Assembly: GCA_028695495.1 (NCBI GenBank)
Contig: JAQVIX010000002.1
Span: forward strand, 1-64,000
Reading direction: 5' to 3'
Source: Candidatus Cloacimonadota bacterium
Lineage (GTDB): Bacteria > Cloacimonadota > Cloacimonadia > Cloacimonadales > Cloacimonadaceae
DNA: 64,000 bases
In this document: positions 25,418 to 34,932 of the stretch, piece by piece
Layout of the letters: each line of letters starts with the position of its first letter
Position numbering within the stretch: the first letter of the stretch is position 1
The notes under the pieces: model-generated
Told to the model about the DNA's origin: nothing
Databases searched by the model: none
What the model saw: the letters and a program-made list of their open reading frames with translations, nothing else
Position numbers and translations under genes: made by a program

Positions 25418-27280
25418 ATGCAATACGATGAAAAACGCCTAACGCGGATAGTTGCCACAGATTGCGGCAGCACCACCACCAAGGCGATCTTGATCGAATA
25501 CCTCGATGGCGAATATCGCCAAACCATCCGAGGCGAAGCTCCCACCACCGTGGAAGCGCCTCTGAACGACGTAACCAAGGGCGTAATAAACGCTACCCAG
25601 GAGCTGGAAGAATTGGCGAGATTGAAATATAACAACCCAAATCTGAAGTTCATGGAAAATGGAGAGTTCATCATTCCCCGCAATGGCGATATCGGAGTGG
25701 ATGCCTACGTATCCACCTCTTCAGCCGGTGGCGGTTTGCAGATGATGGTAACAGGCGTGGTGGCATCCATGACCGGTGAAAGTGCCGAACGTGCCGCTTT
25801 GGGCGCCGGCGCCATCGTAATGGACCTCATTGCCAGCAACGATAAACGCATGAACCACGAGAAGATAGAACGCATCCGCCATTTGCGTCCGGATATGATT
25901 CTCATGGCAGGCGGCGAAGATGGCGGCACCATCAAACACGTGGTGGAAATGGCGGAATTGGTCTCCGGAGCAGACCCCAAGCCCAGGCTGGGTCAGGCTT
26001 ACAAGCTGCCCGTGATTTATGCCGGAAACGCTCAGGCACGTGAAGATATCGAAAGGACTTTATCCGAAAAAGTGAACCTGATTATCACCGACAACCTGCG
26101 TCCAAAGCTGGAAACTGAAAACCTGGGTCCTGCGCGCGATAAGATTCACGATATCTTTATGGAACACGTAATGCAGCAGGCGCCGGGCTATAACAAACTG
26201 ATGGAATGGACTCAGGGTCCCGACCATAAACAAGTGCCCATCATGCCCACTCCGGCGGCGGTGGGAAACATCATGCAAACCATTGCCAAAGAAGAGCAAA
26301 TCGAAGTTCTTGGCGTGGATATCGGCGGCGCCACCACGGATGTATTTAGCGTATTTACCGAAGAATACATCTTTAACCGCACCGTGAGCGCAAACCTGGG
26401 CATGAGCTATAGTATTTCAAACGTGCTGGCTTCCAGCGGGCTGAAAAACATCATGCGCTGGGTTCCTTTTGATATCAACGAAAGCGAACTGCGCAATATG
26501 ATCAAAAATAAGATGATTCGCCCCACTACCATCCCCTCGCTTTTACAGGAATTGGTATTGGAACAGGCGATTGCCAAAGAAGCCTTGCGTTTGGCGTTTG
26601 AACAGCATAAGGAATTTGCCAGCAGCCTGAAGGGTATGCAAAAGCAGCGCGATATCTCCGAGGCCTTTAGCCAATCCACCTCCGGGCAAACCATCGTAAA
26701 CCTGATGACTTTGAGCCTCTTGGTGGGTAGTGGCGGCGTTCTTTCCCACGCTCCGCGACGCAACCAAACCGTGATGATGCTCATCGATGCCTTCTTGCCG
26801 GAAGGAATTACGCGCCTGGCAGTGGATAGCATCTTTATGATGCCGCACTTGGGCGTTCTTTCCGAGATTAGCGCCAAAGCGGCTACCGAGGTATTCAAAA
26901 AAGACTGTATGGTATATTTGGGAAGCTGCGTAGCCCCCGTAGGCAAAGGCAAATATGGCAAGCCGGCGCTGAGCGTAAAGCTGGAACTTCCCGGCGGCAA
27001 GAGCTTTGAAGAGGATATCCCCTTTGGCGAAATCCGCCTGATTCCCTGCGGCGAGGGCGAAGTGGCAAAGGCTACGCTCAAAACCCGCGGCGGCTTGGTA
27101 TTAAATAGCGAAAAGGCGAAGGAACTGGAGCTTGATCTCCATGGCGGTCAGGTGGGCATCGTAATCGATACCCGCGGGCGTCAACCCTTTACATTGCCCG
27201 AAGATAACGCCGAACGCATCAAATATCTGAAGAAATGGATGCGTGAACTGAAAGCCTACCCCGAAGATATATTGGTATAG
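25418..27280 (+). CDS. GlmL/MutL-family ASKHA ATPase
   Basis: A 620-residue protein of the GlmL/MutL family, which is linked to cobalamin-dependent aminomutases and glutamate mutase and is thought to help activate or repair them. The actin-like ATPase phosphate loops are seen as DCGSTTTKAILIEY near 15-28 and LGVDIGGATTDVFSVF near 300-315; a STSSAGGGLQMMVTG segment near 108 and an AGNAQAREDI segment near 205 are also typical. The gene has no mutase partner in the window but is followed by an unknown gene with a strong ribosome site 9 bases later. I infer a shared role with that gene. It is not the DNA repair MutL. Confidence 0.85.
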   Translation: MQYDEKRLTRIVATDCGSTTTKAILIEYLDGEYRQTIRGEAPTTVEAPLNDVTKGVINATQELEELARLKYNNPNLKFMENGEFIIPRNGDIGVDAYVSTSSAGGGLQMMVTGVVASMTGESAERAALGAGAIVMDLIASNDKRMNHEKIERIRHLRPDMILMAGGEDGGTIKHVVEMAELVSGADPKPRLGQAYKLPVIYAGNAQAREDIERTLSEKVNLIITDNLRPKLETENLGPARDKIHDIFMEHVMQQAPGYNKLMEWTQGPDHKQVPIMPTPAAVGNIMQTIAKEEQIEVLGVDIGGATTDVFSVFTEEYIFNRTVSANLGMSYSISNVLASSGLKNIMRWVPFDINESELRNMIKNKMIRPTTIPSLLQELVLEQAIAKEALRLAFEQHKEFASSLKGMQKQRDISEAFSQSTSGQTIVNLMTLSLLVGSGGVLSHAPRRNQTVMMLIDAFLPEGITRLAVDSIFMMPHLGVLSEISAKAATEVFKKDCMVYLGSCVAPVGKGKYGKPALSVKLELPGGKSFEEDIPFGEIRLIPCGEGEVAKATLKTRGGLVLNSEKAKELELDLHGGQVGIVIDTRGRQPFTLPEDNAERIKYLKKWMRELKAYPEDILV

Positions 27281-27289
27281 GAGGAAATC

Positions 27290-28420
27290 ATGGGACAAGC
27301 ATATTCTGCCGGATTAACCGTAACCGATAGCATTATACTGCGCAAAGAACGCATCCTGCCGCTCAAAGGCGAGGTTTTGGTAAAAAAAGGCGCCAAGGTA
27401 AAAGGTGAAGACGTGGTGGCTGAGACTCTCTTGCCCGGAAAAGTGGTTCCCTTCAATTTGGCAAATAAACTGGGGGTTACCCCTGCTCAATTGCAGGAGT
27501 TTATCCAGGTGAAGCCGGGTGAACAGATTACGAAGCAAACCGTTTTGGCACAAAACAAAGGCTTTCTGGGCACCGGACTTTTCAAGAGCGTGGTATATTC
27601 CCCCGTGGATGGCGAGGTGGAAAATATATCTGCCGTTACCGGACAGGTGCTACTGCGCGAACCCCGCATCCCCGTTCAGGTAAAGGCATTTATGGATGGC
27701 ATCGTAACCGAAGTAATCGAAGGCGAAGGCGTGGTAATAGAGAATAAGAGCGCCTATATCCAGGGCATTTTCGGTATTGGCGATGAAACCCTGGGCGAGC
27801 TAAAGATGCTGGCAGAAACGCCGGAAGACGAGCTGGACGTGGGTAAGATAGACGAAAGCTGCCGGGACAAGATAGTTATTGCCGGAAGCTACGCCCCCTT
27901 CCACGTAATTGAAGCGGCGCGCAAACACGGCGTAAAAGCCATTATTACCGGTGGTATAGACGACCAGGATATCAAAAAGCTTTTGGGCTATGATATCGGG
28001 GTAGCCATTACCGGTCATGAAAATATCGGGCTTAGCATCATTTGCACCGAAGGCTTTGGGCGCATCAATATGGCGGAAAAGACCTTCCAATTGCTCAAAC
28101 ACTTTGATGGCAAAAAAGCCTCTGTGCACGGGCATACCCAAATCCGTGCCGGCGTAATTCGCCCCGAAATAGTAATCCCGCTGGATTTTGATGAGGATGA
28201 GCTTGTAGCCCAAGCCGCCAGCCTGCCCATATTGGAGATTGGCACCCTGGTGCGCGTAATCCGCCAGCCGCATTTTGGCAGAATTGCCAAAGTAAGCGCC
28301 CTGCCGGAAGAGCTTACCAAAGTGGAATCCGAAACCCTGGTGCGTATCCTGGAGGCGGAGCTGGATGACGGCACCCTTATCCGCATCCCACGTGCCAATG
28401 TGGAAGTAATAGAATCCTAA
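27290..28420 (+). CDS. Conserved hypothetical protein with barrel-sandwich and KOW-like parts
   Basis: A 376-residue soluble protein. The N-terminal third has a GEVLVKKGAKVKGEDVVAE pattern and SPVDGEVENIS, typical of barrel-sandwich (biotinyl/RnfC-like) folds. A middle Rossmann-like part includes KAIITGGIDDQDIKKLLGY and VAITGHENIG. The C-terminal 60 residues (IGTLVRVIRQPHFGRIAKV) look like a KOW or SH3-like barrel. GGAGG precedes the ATG. The pairing with the GlmL/MutL-like gene suggests a joint function, possibly in a B12-enzyme chaperone system, but no reaction is known to me. An intrinsic terminator ends the operon directly after it. Confidence 0.75.
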   Translation: MGQAYSAGLTVTDSIILRKERILPLKGEVLVKKGAKVKGEDVVAETLLPGKVVPFNLANKLGVTPAQLQEFIQVKPGEQITKQTVLAQNKGFLGTGLFKSVVYSPVDGEVENISAVTGQVLLREPRIPVQVKAFMDGIVTEVIEGEGVVIENKSAYIQGIFGIGDETLGELKMLAETPEDELDVGKIDESCRDKIVIAGSYAPFHVIEAARKHGVKAIITGGIDDQDIKKLLGYDIGVAITGHENIGLSIICTEGFGRINMAEKTFQLLKHFDGKKASVHGHTQIRAGVIRPEIVIPLDFDEDELVAQAASLPILEIGTLVRVIRQPHFGRIAKVSALPEELTKVESETLVRILEAELDDGTLIRIPRANVEVIES

Positions 28421-28427
28421 AGATATA

Positions 28428-28454
28428 AAGCTGCCTTAGGGCAGCTTTTTTCAT
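28428..28454 (+). terminator. Intrinsic terminator of the purS-27290 operon
   Basis: Stem AAGCTGCC/GGCAGCTT with a 4-base loop, followed by a run of T. It lies 8 bases after the stop codon. Confidence 0.9.
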
Positions 28455-28618
28455 TATATAGCATTTGTTTTGCCTGCTTCAAGGCGAAGGGCGCGCATCT
28501 GCTATCCGGGGAGCTGTGTCTATATATCCACAATTCTGTGGATAAGTGCAATTTTGCTGTTAAAAAAGATTGACGAAAGAATGGCATATTATTTTACTGG
28601 CATCGACATGGGGGAATA

Positions 28619-30526
28619 ATGAAAAGAGATTTTAACGAAAGCGAATATGCACGGCTTAAAGAAAGGTTTGAGTTTCTACACATAGCGGAGAAAGAGCAAG
28701 CAGAAGCTGTTTTACAGGAAGGACTCAGCTTTTTGAAGCAAGTGGATTTCATCGGGAATCCTAAAGAGGAATGCTTTTTGTATCGGGCAATATCCTTTTA
28801 TTACATCAATTTGCGAGATGCAAACCGCGCTCTGGAATATGTTCTAAAAGCGCAAGAAATAGCCGAGAAGCGGGGCGGGGATCAAGAACGCTGGCAGGTG
28901 GAATCCACCATTGCCATCGTGCACTCCCTTAAAGGCGACCACCTCAAAGCCATAGACATCTGGGAAGATATCTTATCCAGAATAGATAGCAAAGATAAAT
29001 TGTATATACCCATTTTGAATAACCTGGTAGTGGCTTATGGCTTTAGTCATCAATTTACCCATGCGGTGGATCTTAGCTACAAATTGCTAAAAACCTTGGA
29101 AGAAAGCAATGCCTCCGTTTATGTGCTAAGCAGCGCCTACATCAATCTGGGCAATTCCTACAACCCGCTCAAGAAATACGATCAAGCTATCAAAGCTTTT
29201 GAACATGCTTTGGAGCTTGCAGATGAAATAGGGCATTATAGCCATCAGAAATCTATTCACGGCAATCTGGTAGGCATCTATATTGAGATGGGAGATTTGG
29301 ATAAGGCGTATTACCACAGCCAAAAGGAGTATGAAACCAGCCAGAAAATGCCGGGAGAAATCCAGAAAGCTGAAGCTTTGATGCACATGGGAGACGTTAC
29401 TCTCCGGCTCCAGCGCGTTGAAGAAAGTGAAAGCTATCTTCTGAAATCGCTTGAGATACTGCAAGCAGAAGGGAACCCGGTAAACCTCTCGGATTGTTTG
29501 ATGGCTTTGGGCAGGTTGCATCTGGCAAAGAATGAACCGCAAAAGGCGATAGAATATCTTACAGAAGCAGAGCCGATTGTAAATTCTACCAGTGTGGATC
29601 AGCTTTTCCGCACCTTTTATCTTACAATGGATGACTATTATCAGCAGACCCAGGATTACGAAAATGCCCGTAAATACCTGCTTAAGCTTTTGGAACTAAA
29701 TAATAAAGAGTTTACCCAGCTCTCGGAAAACATGATCTCTGTAGCAGAAGCGGAGTATCTACGCCACCAGATTGAAAAGAAGAACCTTGCCTATCAAGAG
29801 CAAAATGAAGCACTTCAGCGCTCGATGGATATGCTAAATCGCCTGATCTCGGTGCTTTCCCACGATGTGAGGGGTCCCATCGCCAATAGTGTTCAGGCTC
29901 TGAGAATGCTACAGGAAGGCAGGCTCTCGGCAGATACTGCGCAAGAGCTTTTGGGGCACTTGGTAAATAGCCTGGAATCCAGCAGCGACCTTTTGGCAGA
30001 AATGATGCTTTGGATAGAATCCCGCGCCTTTAGCAAAGAGGTGAGCCGACTTCTCTTAAACGTAGATGTGCCAGAGCTTTTGGAAAGTGTAATCAGATAC
30101 TATCAGGGGCAGCTAATGCAAAAGGAGCTTAAGCTTGAATTGGATTTGCCCGCCAGCCCCACGCTTAGCTATTCCGAGCCTAATATCCTGAAGATTGCCA
30201 TGCGCAATATCCTCAGCAACGCCATCAAATACTCGCAAAAGGGCGGAAATATCTATATATCCCTCAAAGCCGAAGCGGATAGCATCTTGCTCAAGATACG
30301 TGATGAAGGAATCGGCATGGGGGAGGAAGAGCTTCAAAAGCTGCTATGTGAGGAACTGAAGCCCAGGCTGGGCACGGATCAGGAATTGGGGATGGGCATG
30401 GGCTTGCGCCTTTGCTTTGGCTACTTGCAGCTTTTGAATATAGGCTACGACATCCAAAGCAAAGAGCATCAGGGCACGGATTTTAGCCTGCGCCTGCCTC
30501 CTGCCAAACCGGAAGATAGCTCTTAA
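28619..30526 (+). CDS. TPR-containing soluble histidine kinase
   Basis: A 635-residue protein with no membrane segment. About the first 390 residues are TPR repeats, with typical pairs such as INLGNSYNPLKKYDQAIKAF and LMALGRLHLAKNEPQKAIEYL. A short coiled coil leads to the phosphoacceptor region SVLSHDVRGPIANS near 411-424 and a HATPase domain: N box NILSNAIKYS near 530, G1 RDEGIGMG near 560, and GMGMGLRLC near 590. It should autophosphorylate and pass phosphate to a response regulator, yet none is encoded in this window. Fifty-six bases separate it from cls. Confidence 0.9.
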   Translation: MKRDFNESEYARLKERFEFLHIAEKEQAEAVLQEGLSFLKQVDFIGNPKEECFLYRAISFYYINLRDANRALEYVLKAQEIAEKRGGDQERWQVESTIAIVHSLKGDHLKAIDIWEDILSRIDSKDKLYIPILNNLVVAYGFSHQFTHAVDLSYKLLKTLEESNASVYVLSSAYINLGNSYNPLKKYDQAIKAFEHALELADEIGHYSHQKSIHGNLVGIYIEMGDLDKAYYHSQKEYETSQKMPGEIQKAEALMHMGDVTLRLQRVEESESYLLKSLEILQAEGNPVNLSDCLMALGRLHLAKNEPQKAIEYLTEAEPIVNSTSVDQLFRTFYLTMDDYYQQTQDYENARKYLLKLLELNNKEFTQLSENMISVAEAEYLRHQIEKKNLAYQEQNEALQRSMDMLNRLISVLSHDVRGPIANSVQALRMLQEGRLSADTAQELLGHLVNSLESSSDLLAEMMLWIESRAFSKEVSRLLLNVDVPELLESVIRYYQGQLMQKELKLELDLPASPTLSYSEPNILKIAMRNILSNAIKYSQKGGNIYISLKAEADSILLKIRDEGIGMGEEELQKLLCEELKPRLGTDQELGMGMGLRLCFGYLQLLNIGYDIQSKEHQGTDFSLRLPPAKPEDSS

Positions 30527-30582
30527 AACATGAAACATACATCATTTAGCGGATTATCTGCTATTTTGTTAAGGAAAGATAA

Positions 30583-32151
30583 ATGTTAGTATCTCACAAA
30601 GCTTTGGATACAGTGCTACTCATACTGGCACTGGTGCTTAGCCTGGCTTTGGTGGCGTCTCTCATCCAGCTTTTTTGGGGAGGGGACTACCTGCAAACCT
30701 TTAGCCATATTACTTCCAAGGTGATCTATGGCATCTTCTCTATTACTATCGTTCTCATCGTTGTGGTATTGGTATTGGAAAACTCCTCTCCCGTGCATAC
30801 TTTAGCCTGGATAATGGTGCTTATTTTCCTGCCCGTGGTGGGCTTTGTGCTCTATCTCTTTTTCGGGCGCAACTGGCGAAAGCGTAAGCTCTTTAAAAGC
30901 AAGGAACTGCTGGATACAAGGCTCTTGGAAAAGATCGATAAGATGATACCGGATTTTAATATCGCTTATCTGAGCCATACCCTGGAGCACAAGCTGCATA
31001 AGCTCTTGATAAATAATAGCAAAGCCATCCTTACCGCCCGCAATGTCATCCGGCTATATAGCGATACCGAATCCGCCTTTGAAGCCATCTGCGATCTCAT
31101 CCAAAGCGCCCAAGACCACATCCATTTGGAATACTTTTCCATTGCCGATGATGAAACCGGCAGAAGGCTCAAACGCTTGCTGATGGAAAAAGCCCAGGCG
31201 GGGCTGGAGGTGCGCTTTATTTACGATGACGTTGCCTGCTGGAAGCTTTCCCGCCGCTTCAAAAAGAGCTTACGCCAAAGCGGTGTGCAATTCGTCCCCT
31301 TCATGCCGGTATGGATACCGCTGATAAATAGCCGCATGAACTACCGCAACCACCGTAAACTGCTGATAGTAGATGGCAAAACCGCTATTTTGGGCGGGCT
31401 GAATATCGGGGATAAATACCTCAGCAAAGACCCCTATTTTGGCTATTGGCGGGATTCTGCGGCGGTCTTTAGCGGAGAAGCGGTGCTTAGCATGCAGGCT
31501 ATCTTTATGGGAGACTGGTACTTCGTAAGTAAAGAGAATCTCTTTGAAAGCGGCTCGGTAAAGCGCTATCTAAATCTGGAAAAGGTGCGCCACGTGGAAA
31601 GCATTAGCCCCGTGCAAGTGGTTGCCAGCGGACCGGATACGCACCATGCCAGCATTTTACAGCTTTATTTTTCTGCCATCGCAAACGCCCAGCGCTATAT
31701 CCGCGTAAATACCCCCTATCTTATTCTCAATGAAGCTCTGCTAATGGCACTAAAAACCGCTGCCATCAGCGGGGTAAAGGTGCAGATAATCCTACCAGCC
31801 AAACCCGACCACTTCGTAGTATTCTGGGGCAGCCGCTCCTATTTTCAAGAGCTTATGGAAGCCTCAGTAGAAATCTATGAATACCAACGCGGCTTTATGC
31901 ACGCCAAAATCCTGATCGTAGATGACGAAATCCTCGGTTTGGGCACTGCCAACATGGATTTACGCAGTTTTAACCACAATTTTGAGCTTACCGCCCTAGT
32001 GTATGAGGATTCTCTGGTGCAAGAAGCGAGCCTGGCTTTTGAAGAGGATTTGGCGCATAGCACACGCATCGATCCCAAAATCTTCAAACAGCGAGACATC
32101 CTAAAACGCAGCAAAGAATCCCTCTGCCGGCTCTTTTCACCCTTATTGTAG
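30583..32151 (+). CDS. cls: Cardiolipin synthase
   Basis: A 522-residue membrane enzyme of the phospholipase D family, joining two phosphatidylglycerol molecules to cardiolipin and glycerol. Three hydrophobic N-terminal segments (about 8-30, 40-60, 67-90) are followed by two HKD motifs: HRKLLIVDGKTAILGG near 256 and HAKILIVDDEILGLGTANMD near 440. Length and layout match bacterial ClsA/ClsB-like enzymes. AddB begins 9 bases downstream. If the YidC-phosphatase fusion uses phosphatidylglycerol, cardiolipin and polymer synthesis would share a donor lipid. Confidence 0.93.
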   Translation: MLVSHKALDTVLLILALVLSLALVASLIQLFWGGDYLQTFSHITSKVIYGIFSITIVLIVVVLVLENSSPVHTLAWIMVLIFLPVVGFVLYLFFGRNWRKRKLFKSKELLDTRLLEKIDKMIPDFNIAYLSHTLEHKLHKLLINNSKAILTARNVIRLYSDTESAFEAICDLIQSAQDHIHLEYFSIADDETGRRLKRLLMEKAQAGLEVRFIYDDVACWKLSRRFKKSLRQSGVQFVPFMPVWIPLINSRMNYRNHRKLLIVDGKTAILGGLNIGDKYLSKDPYFGYWRDSAAVFSGEAVLSMQAIFMGDWYFVSKENLFESGSVKRYLNLEKVRHVESISPVQVVASGPDTHHASILQLYFSAIANAQRYIRVNTPYLILNEALLMALKTAAISGVKVQIILPAKPDHFVVFWGSRSYFQELMEASVEIYEYQRGFMHAKILIVDDEILGLGTANMDLRSFNHNFELTALVYEDSLVQEASLAFEEDLAHSTRIDPKIFKQRDILKRSKESLCRLFSPLL

Positions 32152-32160
32152 GAGGCAAAT

Positions 32161-34932
32161 ATGCAGGTATTAAACCTTAGTTTTTCCGAAGATTTGAACC
32201 ACCGGGTCTTTGACCACATCGTGGATGACACTATTTTGATTTACCCCACGCGGGCAGCAGCACAGCAGGCGCGCCTGGAATATGAAGCGCGTTGGCAGCT
32301 GGAACGCCTGCAATTTACCAGCATGGAAGATTTTAAAGCTTCCCTGATCTTGCCCGAAAAGCCAATCCCCGAAGATGATAAACGCCTACTTGCGCTGTAT
32401 CAGGTGCTTAGCCAAGAGGATAGAGACTATTTCCATCTCTATGGCTATCAAGATTTGGTAAGCTGGGGAGCGGAGTTTTTTAGCTTCTTTGGTGAATTGT
32501 GGGAAGCGGAAATCCCCTTTGATGAGCTTAATAGCTGGCAAGATAATCCGGAATTGGCACTGCGAGACTGGCAGGAAAAGAATATCCAGAGATTGGTGGA
32601 GATTGGCACGCGCTACCGGCAATTTATTGAAGAACGGGGCTTTGAAGACCTCATCTTCCATTCTGGTGCCTTAGCGGCGGAAATCCCTTTCAAAGACTGG
32701 CGCATAATCTGCGTAAACCAGTACTATTATAGCAAATTAGAGCAAACGCTACTAAGCGAATGCGAACGCGCCGGAAACGGGCTGATATTGGTATATCAGG
32801 GCGTGGAGGGAATAGCAAATAGCTTTAAACACAGGTCTCTAAATCTCGAAGCAGCCTGGGAAAGCCTTGCTGCCAAGCCAAAGATACAGATAGTAGAAGC
32901 CGAAAACGAACGTCAGGCAGCGCTTAGCTTCTTGGCGCTGGAAAGCGGTGATAAGCCACTTAGCATTATCGATAGCAGCTTTATCCTCAAAAGCTATTCC
33001 GCCTATTTCGATCCTCAAAAGCTGAAGCTCCAGAGCAGCCTGCCCATTAGCGAAACGAGCTGGTATCGCACGCAACGCATTATGTTGGAAATCTTGCAGG
33101 AGATGGAGCTAAATAAAGGCTTAATCCCCATCCGTCTGATACTAAAGTATTTTGGCAGCTTATCCGCGGTAATGCCTTTTGTGCCGGATTGGAAAGAGCA
33201 GGATTTTATCGCCTTCCGCTATGAATTGCACCACCAGATAAAGGTTCAAACAATCTACTTAGATATTGATATCAACCGGCAGTTCGATCAGCCCGATAGC
33301 CGTATCTATCAGTTTTGCAGCGCACTAAACAGCATCTTAAAGCAAATCCTGAGTATCCAAAACCTAAATAAGCTCTTGCTTCTTTTGGATGGAGCATTAA
33401 ACCCCAAGCACTTTTCCAGCGAGGAAGAGCTGAATAATAGCGACCTCTTAGCCCGCACCTGGGAAGCCATGGCAAACTTCCTGGCAATTGAAAAGCTGGG
33501 CTTTGTGCAAGACTGGACAAAGGTATTTATCAAGCCTGCACTGAATATCTTTCAGCTTTGGCTGGACCAGCTAAAAAGCCTGCGTCTCAAACGCACTTTT
33601 AATGAAACCAAACAGCCGGTATGGGAGATTAGCAACCTTTTGGATGCGCGCAACCGCGTATTTAAGCGCCTGGCGGTATTTAATATGGTAGAAGGGATTT
33701 TGCCCTCTTCACCCAGCGCCATCTGGCTTTTAAATGAGCATCAGCGCCAAAAATTGGGCATGAAATGCTATGAAGATATCCGCGATTGGGAGCGTTATTA
33801 CTTCTTCCGCCTGCTCTTTTGCAGCCGCGAAGCCACTTTGTATTGCTATTTGGATAAAAAGAATGCTATAGACCACAGTAGTTTTATTAGCGAACTTGGG
33901 GTATTACTTGCCGAAAATCCCCCGTTTTTGCGCAAATGCAAGGTGCATGAAAATGAGCTTTTGAAGGCCTGGAGAGAGCAGGCAGAGCAGGATTTACTTA
34001 GCCTGCCTCCAGATATCTATTTGGCAGATGCGAAAGACGCCAGCTTCTTTTGCATTCCTTCTCTACCCATACAGGACTTTAAGGGAAGTAAAATCCCCTT
34101 TAGCAGCTACAATCTACAGCTCTTTGTATCCAACCCCTTTGCCTGGTACCTTCGGGGTTTACGGGCTATAGAAAAACTGCAAATCCCGCGCCGTGAGCTT
34201 ATTTCGCCCATCCTCTTTGGGCTGCTTTTGCACGACTATTTTGGCAAAGTATTGGCGCAGGATGATGGCATCCGAAATAGCTATACAAGGCTGGATGAGA
34301 TCTTTAACGACACGGAATTACTTAGCCATACCCTAAAGGAGATAATTGATAGCGATGCTTACCGCTACAAGATTCCCCGCAACTACAATTATAGCTATTT
34401 GAATTACATAGTAAGCGAGCGTTTGGCAATTTCTTTACAGGAGTTTTACCAGCTTTATCTCAAAAAACGCATCAAGGACGGCGCTTTTACCCTTATTCCC
34501 GAAGACACCCTAAAAGGAAACCTCGAAAAGACGCTTTTGATTCACAAATACGCAGATAGGGATTACCAGATAGTGCTAAGAGGCAGGGCAGACCTTCGGA
34601 TAGAAACCCCGCAAAAGCACTATATAGTGGATTTTAAGACCGGAGGCGCCTACAATGAGCAGCTCATCTTTTATGAATGGCTCTACTACCTTTTGGACGA
34701 TCCGGAGCTTGCCGAAGAGGTTGAATCTTCTTTCTGGAAGATATTGGAGATGGAAATAGCAGGCGAAAGCAGCAACGCCAAGAAAAGGGATGGCTACCTT
34801 GAATCGATTGTAAATGCGCTTACCGAGAACTTTAGCGCAGGCTATGGCATGGCACGCACCGTGCAAGACCGCGCAAATTACCAAGAAATAAGTCGCAGCG
34901 ATCTCTACAAAAGGGGAGGGGAAAATGACTAA
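32161..34932 (+). CDS. addB: AddB-like nuclease/inactive helicase subunit
   Basis: A 923-residue protein that pairs with AddA downstream. The C-terminus carries a RecB-type PD-(D/E)XK nuclease region: LLLHDYFGKVL near 695, RGRADLRI near 806 and YIVDFKTGG near 821. The N-terminal two-thirds are helicase-like without a clear Walker A. AddAB-type enzymes resect double-strand DNA ends for RecA-dependent recombination and degrade foreign linear DNA. GGAGG precedes the ATG, and the end overlaps addA by 8 bases. Sequence similarity to the classical AddB is low in the middle, so the call rests on the nuclease motifs and the partner. Confidence 0.85.
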   Translation: MQVLNLSFSEDLNHRVFDHIVDDTILIYPTRAAAQQARLEYEARWQLERLQFTSMEDFKASLILPEKPIPEDDKRLLALYQVLSQEDRDYFHLYGYQDLVSWGAEFFSFFGELWEAEIPFDELNSWQDNPELALRDWQEKNIQRLVEIGTRYRQFIEERGFEDLIFHSGALAAEIPFKDWRIICVNQYYYSKLEQTLLSECERAGNGLILVYQGVEGIANSFKHRSLNLEAAWESLAAKPKIQIVEAENERQAALSFLALESGDKPLSIIDSSFILKSYSAYFDPQKLKLQSSLPISETSWYRTQRIMLEILQEMELNKGLIPIRLILKYFGSLSAVMPFVPDWKEQDFIAFRYELHHQIKVQTIYLDIDINRQFDQPDSRIYQFCSALNSILKQILSIQNLNKLLLLLDGALNPKHFSSEEELNNSDLLARTWEAMANFLAIEKLGFVQDWTKVFIKPALNIFQLWLDQLKSLRLKRTFNETKQPVWEISNLLDARNRVFKRLAVFNMVEGILPSSPSAIWLLNEHQRQKLGMKCYEDIRDWERYYFFRLLFCSREATLYCYLDKKNAIDHSSFISELGVLLAENPPFLRKCKVHENELLKAWREQAEQDLLSLPPDIYLADAKDASFFCIPSLPIQDFKGSKIPFSSYNLQLFVSNPFAWYLRGLRAIEKLQIPRRELISPILFGLLLHDYFGKVLAQDDGIRNSYTRLDEIFNDTELLSHTLKEIIDSDAYRYKIPRNYNYSYLNYIVSERLAISLQEFYQLYLKKRIKDGAFTLIPEDTLKGNLEKTLLIHKYADRDYQIVLRGRADLRIETPQKHYIVDFKTGGAYNEQLIFYEWLYYLLDDPELAEEVESSFWKILEMEIAGESSNAKKRDGYLESIVNALTENFSAGYGMARTVQDRANYQEISRSDLYKRGGEND

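Noticed and set aside
25418-27280. DNA mismatch repair MutL
   Set aside because: The motifs are those of the actin-like GlmL/MutL mutase-associated ATPases, not the GHKL ATPase of mismatch repair.
28498-28618. Consensus promoter ahead of the histidine kinase
   Set aside because: A TTGACG box is present at 28570 but no -10 hexamer lies at a proper distance, so I did not list it.
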